NCBI GenBank assembly: GCA_937880095.1
Contig: CALFLK010000020.1
Location: 59,401-123,400 of the forward strand
From: an uncultured Faecalibacterium sp.
GTDB lineage: Bacteria; Bacillota; Clostridia; Oscillospirales; Ruminococcaceae
DNA: 64,000 nucleotides
Direction: 5' to 3'
Below the pieces are notes generated by a model. The model was not told where the DNA came from and did not search any database. It was given only the letters and a program-made list of their open reading frames with translations. Below are positions 62,181-64,000 of this stretch, piece after piece. The translations under genes were made by a program, and so were the position numbers. How positions within the stretch are numbered: the stretch's first letter is position 1; every line of letters starts with the position of its first letter.

Positions 62181-62211
62181 AAAAAAGGCCCGCCGCCGGG
62201 TAGCGGTTAGC
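62181..62211 (-). repeat. Prophage intergenic hairpin repeat, copy 3 (degenerate)
   Basis: AAAAAAGGCCCGCCGCCGGGTAGCGGTTAGC-like core (17 bases identical to copy 1), but the right arm lacks GCCTTTT, so it is unlikely to work as a terminator. It lies 38 bases before the terS start codon. Confidence 0.65.
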
Positions 62212-62231
62212 ATTGCGTATACTAAAAATAA

Positions 62232-62289
62232 GAGCACCGGCAGCCGCTTAGGCCTATAGTTGGTAGTTGTGTCCTGTGTGCCGGTGCCC
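62232..62289 (-). terminator. Hairpin terminator downstream of the tRNA-like elements
   Basis: Minus strand GGGCACCGGCA pairs with TGCCGGTGCTC across about 37 bases, followed by TTATTTTTAG. It would end a transcript carrying the tRNA-like elements before terS. The 55 bases to the first element hold no gene. Confidence 0.6.
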
Positions 62290-62344
62290 AGTCATTTCTA
62301 AAGCCTGACCATTGCTTCTGCCCGTGCCTGCTGCTTTGGGCATA

Positions 62345-62407
62345 TGGTGCAAGCGGCCGGACTTGAACCAGCAACACAAATTCCTCTAGCCATTGAGTTA
62401 CGCTTGC
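62345..62407 (-). ncRNA. tRNA-like element lacking an anticodon arm
   Basis: A 63-base element. Acceptor GCAAGCG/CGCTTGC pairs perfectly and CCA is encoded after discriminator A. A D-arm-like ACTC...GAG and a good T-arm (GCTGG TTCAAGT CCGGC) are present, but only about 10 bases lie between them where an anticodon arm and variable loop need over 20. It cannot be a normal tRNA. It could be a decayed tRNA or a functional tRNA mimic. Confidence 0.6.
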
Positions 62408-62415
62408 ATATAAAA

Positions 62416-62528
62416 ACAAACGGCAAGGATTTGCACCTTGCATGGCATCTTTTGTGCTTCGTGTGGCCACACTTTGCACGGTTCTCATGCCCGAACCACT
62501 TAGCGTCTACCTATTCCGCCACGTTTGC
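62416..62528 (-). ncRNA. Class II (Leu-like) tRNA-like element, probably degenerate
   Basis: A 113-base element, 8 bases upstream of the shorter one. Acceptor GCAAACG/CGTTTGT, a Leu-type D-arm (TGGCGGAATAGGTAGACGC), a GGTTC/GAACC stem with 8-base loop at the anticodon position, a GTGTGGCCACAC hairpin as possible variable arm, and a T-arm CAAGG TGCAAAT CCTTG. It has no encoded CCA, T-loop TGCAAAT is unusual, and it is too long for tRNA-Leu. Confidence 0.55.
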
Positions 62529-62704
62529 ATATAAAAGCGACCCCACCATGGTACGCATCGTTGAGAGGCGTGGTGAGGTCTGTATAATGAGGAGAAAACT
62601 CATGTGCTTGCTTGACCGTTATGCTTGCCAAACTTCGCACCTACATAGTAGCACGGTTTGAGCATTGAATGGTATAGCACACTACTCCCTTTTACTATAT
62701 TTTA
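62529..62704 (-). other. Gene-free region between the ArpU-like gene and tRNA-like elements
   Basis: About 175 bases without a convincing gene. On the minus strand it contains a TATACA (in CATTATACAGACC) and palindromic GGTACCATGG-like tracts. It is the likely site of the late promoter that a RinA/ArpU-type activator would control, but no -35 was recognised. Confidence 0.35.
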
Positions 62705-63136
62705 CTATGTATTTTCAGGGTATCTTATATCCAAATCGTCCAATGCGCAGACGTGCAACTTAAAAAGACAGCTTGTGGTGACGTGCATATCCGCTGCAAT
62801 GTCTTCCCATTTTTGCCCTTGCAGATACCTACGGGTCAGTATCTCATGCCGTTGTGCGTCATGCTCCTGATTGATTGCGCTTGCAATCTCCAATCTATCA
62901 ATTAGCCCTTGCGCAATCGTTTTTGTTAGCTTCTGCCGGGTATCTTCAATTTTCTCAACAGTACGCTGTACTCGGTCTCCATCTCCGCCAGCTCCTCCGG
63001 GGACCAGCGATAACAACGGTGTGATTCGCTCCGCTTCTGAACGAAGTTCCTCTAACTGCAAAACAAGGTTGCGCTCGATTTGCTGGCTGTTGATGTATCG
63101 ATGCAGCCATGCTTTTTTGTATTCACGGTCCTCCAT
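62705..63136 (-). CDS. RinA/ArpU-like phage late-gene regulator (DUF1492-like)
   Basis: The protein has 143 aa. A coiled N-terminal half (INSQQIERNLVLQLEELRSE) with conserved REYKKAWLHRYINS, and a C-terminal helix-turn-helix of sigma-70 region 4 type (LTRRYLQGQKWEDIAADMHV) fit the DUF1492/RinA/ArpU group. These activate late transcription; the adjacent packaging genes are the likely target. GAGGAGA lies 6 bases before the ATG. Confidence 0.82.
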   Translation of the reverse strand: MEDREYKKAWLHRYINSQQIERNLVLQLEELRSEAERITPLLSLVPGGAGGDGDRVQRTVEKIEDTRQKLTKTIAQGLIDRLEIASAINQEHDAQRHEILTRRYLQGQKWEDIAADMHVTTSCLFKLHVCALDDLDIRYPENT

Positions 63137-63169
63137 TCAGTTTCTCCTCTTCTGTTTTATGTGCTGCGG

Positions 63170-63520
63170 TTACTTACTATCCTTTGTTTTGAAGACAATT
63201 GCTTGGCCGCATTGTGAACAATACGCATCGTTTATCTTTATCCATCCTCTGCAGGTTGGGCATCGCGCAATGCACCTTGTTCCTGCACGAAACGTAATAT
63301 TCGTGTCAGGTATTGTAACGTCTTCTTGTAAAGGCGGAATCTCTACCTCCTTTGCAATGCGATAATCCAACGCATCCTCTGCCATGCATAACGCCTGCAA
63401 AAAGCTTACAACTCTCCGAGATTCTCCGCTAAACTGTATCTGTCGGAGTTCTAATGCACTCTTTGCTTCTATGTTATCCATAGTTATCGGTTCAGCAATC
63501 TTTTTATAATCAGCCACCAT
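63170..63520 (-). CDS. Phage hypothetical protein with C-terminal zinc ribbon
   Basis: The protein has 116 aa. I do not recognise the N-terminal 80 residues (helical, LRQIQFSGESRRVVSFLQAL). The C-terminus has CPTCRGWIKINDAYCSQCG: two Cx2C pairs, a zinc ribbon. Its ATG shares bases with the upstream stop (TAATG) and follows AAGGAGG. Its neighbours are regulators, so a nucleic acid-linked role is possible. Confidence 0.7.
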   Translation of the reverse strand: MVADYKKIAEPITMDNIEAKSALELRQIQFSGESRRVVSFLQALCMAEDALDYRIAKEVEIPPLQEDVTIPDTNITFRAGTRCIARCPTCRGWIKINDAYCSQCGQAIVFKTKDSK

Positions 63521-63774
63521 TAGTCCTCCTTCTGCAATTCCAGACTCAGCAAGCGGTTTCTATCGTGTTTGCACATATCTACCAGGGTAATCAGATCATA
63601 AAAATTGTGAGGGTCTAGTCCGGTAAACTTCTTGACCTTTTGCAATCTGTAAGCGATGGTGTTCCGACTGTAGTACATATTCTCTGCTACTTTGTACACT
63701 TTCATCCCTTGTTCGGCAAAAGAGAGTACAGTGTCCAAATCGCTGTTAGTCAGTTTAGGTCCCCTGGATTTCAT
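63520..63774 (-). CDS. PucR/CdaR-type helix-turn-helix protein
   Basis: The protein has 84 aa from the chosen ATG (MKSRGPKL); another in-frame ATG five codons earlier at 63789 has an AGGA site and is possible. TVLSFAEQGMKVYKVAENMY and YSRNTIAYRLQKVKKFTGLD match the PucR C-terminal HTH (HTH_30), here as a stand-alone domain. It is likely a DNA-binding regulator of the prophage. Confidence 0.72.
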   Translation of the reverse strand: MKSRGPKLTNSDLDTVLSFAEQGMKVYKVAENMYYSRNTIAYRLQKVKKFTGLDPHNFYDLITLVDMCKHDRNRLLSLELQKED

Positions 63775-63853
63775 CCATTGTCTTTCCATGCAGCAAATCC
63801 TGCACGCGCTGACGTACCTCGTCAAATGCACCTTTGTTATCCCATGACTTCAC
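63755..63853 (-). CDS. Possible 32-residue phage peptide
   Basis: A short GTG-started frame (MKSWDNKGAFDEVRQRVQDL...) after GGGGGTGAGGGAT. The peptide looks like an amphipathic helix and overlaps the HTH gene start by 20 bases in another frame. Coupling to the neighbour and coding-like composition support it, but it could be chance. Confidence 0.35.
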   Translation of the reverse strand: MKSWDNKGAFDEVRQRVQDLLHGKTMDEIQGT

Positions 63854-63866
63854 ATCCCTCACCCCC

Positions 63867-63995
63867 TCATGCTAACAAAATCACGCCGCACAGCTTCAGC
63901 AGCGCGAACGGTGCAACACACGCCAGTGCCACCCATGCGACAATCACAACGATAATGGCAGCGGCCAGCGCTGCCATGAAAAACTTCTCAATCAT
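63867..63995 (-). CDS. Small membrane peptide, 42 aa (start uncertain)
   Basis: MIEKFFMAALAAAIIVVIVAWVAL and a further hydrophobic stretch (ACVAPFALLKLCGVILLA) give one long or two short membrane helices. The frame has no stop before the window edge and no ribosome site can be seen, so the true start may lie outside. Small membrane peptides are common in prophage early regions; function unknown. Confidence 0.45.
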   Translation of the reverse strand: MIEKFFMAALAAAIIVVIVAWVALACVAPFALLKLCGVILLA

Positions 63996-64000
63996 ATTGA

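Overview
The window reads as the chromosome of a spore-forming gut Clostridia bacterium, most likely an Oscillospirales/Ruminococcaceae-type Firmicute. This rests on clostridial sporulation genes (spoIVA, sipL, spoVM), the Bacillus-like order of a large housekeeping operon, moderate GC content, and wall-anchored glycosidases typical of mucin or host-glycan users. The taxonomic placement is inference; there is no rRNA in the window.

Region 1 (1-27.7 kb, minus strand) is core chromosome. It starts with a truncated YkgJ-type cysteine-cluster gene and a MacB/FtsX-like ABC exporter. Next come spoIVA, sipL and a 26-codon spoVM: the three proteins that attach the spore coat to the forespore membrane sit side by side. 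Upstream lies an operon syntenic with Bacillus: yicC-remA-gmk-priA-def-fmt-rsmB-rlmN-prpC-prkC-rsgA-thiN-spoVM, without the rpoZ, coaBC and rpe found in Bacillus. Further upstream is hprK-murB-rapZ-whiA-dnaE.

Region 2 (27.7-33.2 kb) is accessory. A TPR-containing XRE regulator is translationally coupled to an ABC exporter whose ATPase domain lacks a short segment after the signature motif. Opposite them are three minus-strand genes (DUF4299-like, unknown, SUFU family) that look like an orphan immunity-type cluster.

Region 3 (33.2-43.9 kb) is a divergent pair of giant secreted glycosidases. One is a GH36-like alpha-galactosidase/alpha-N-acetylgalactosaminidase, the other a GH20 beta-N-acetylhexosaminidase/lacto-N-biosidase type enzyme. 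Both carry F5/8-type carbohydrate-binding modules, FIVAR domains and matching C-terminal wall-sorting tails of the non-LPXTG type (TGD-x-(S/T)-H).

Region 4 (44.0-64.0 kb) is the left part of a siphovirus prophage integrated at the 3' end of a tRNA gene (probably tRNA-Leu). All its visible genes are on the minus strand. From right to left they are: small early/late-control genes, two odd tRNA-like elements, terS-terL-portal, a minor capsid protein fused to a zinc metallopeptidase, a small acidic gene, a Tad2-like gene boxed by terminators, scaffold, capsid, connectors, tail, baseplate, lysis cassette and the attachment site. Integrase and repressor should lie beyond the right edge.

The most noteworthy items are the capsid-protease fusion with a possible immunity gene, the Tad2-like moron beside it, the tRNA-like elements, and the hidden spoVM in a complete spore coat-basement cluster. 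All domain calls are from reading the sequence; no database search was run.
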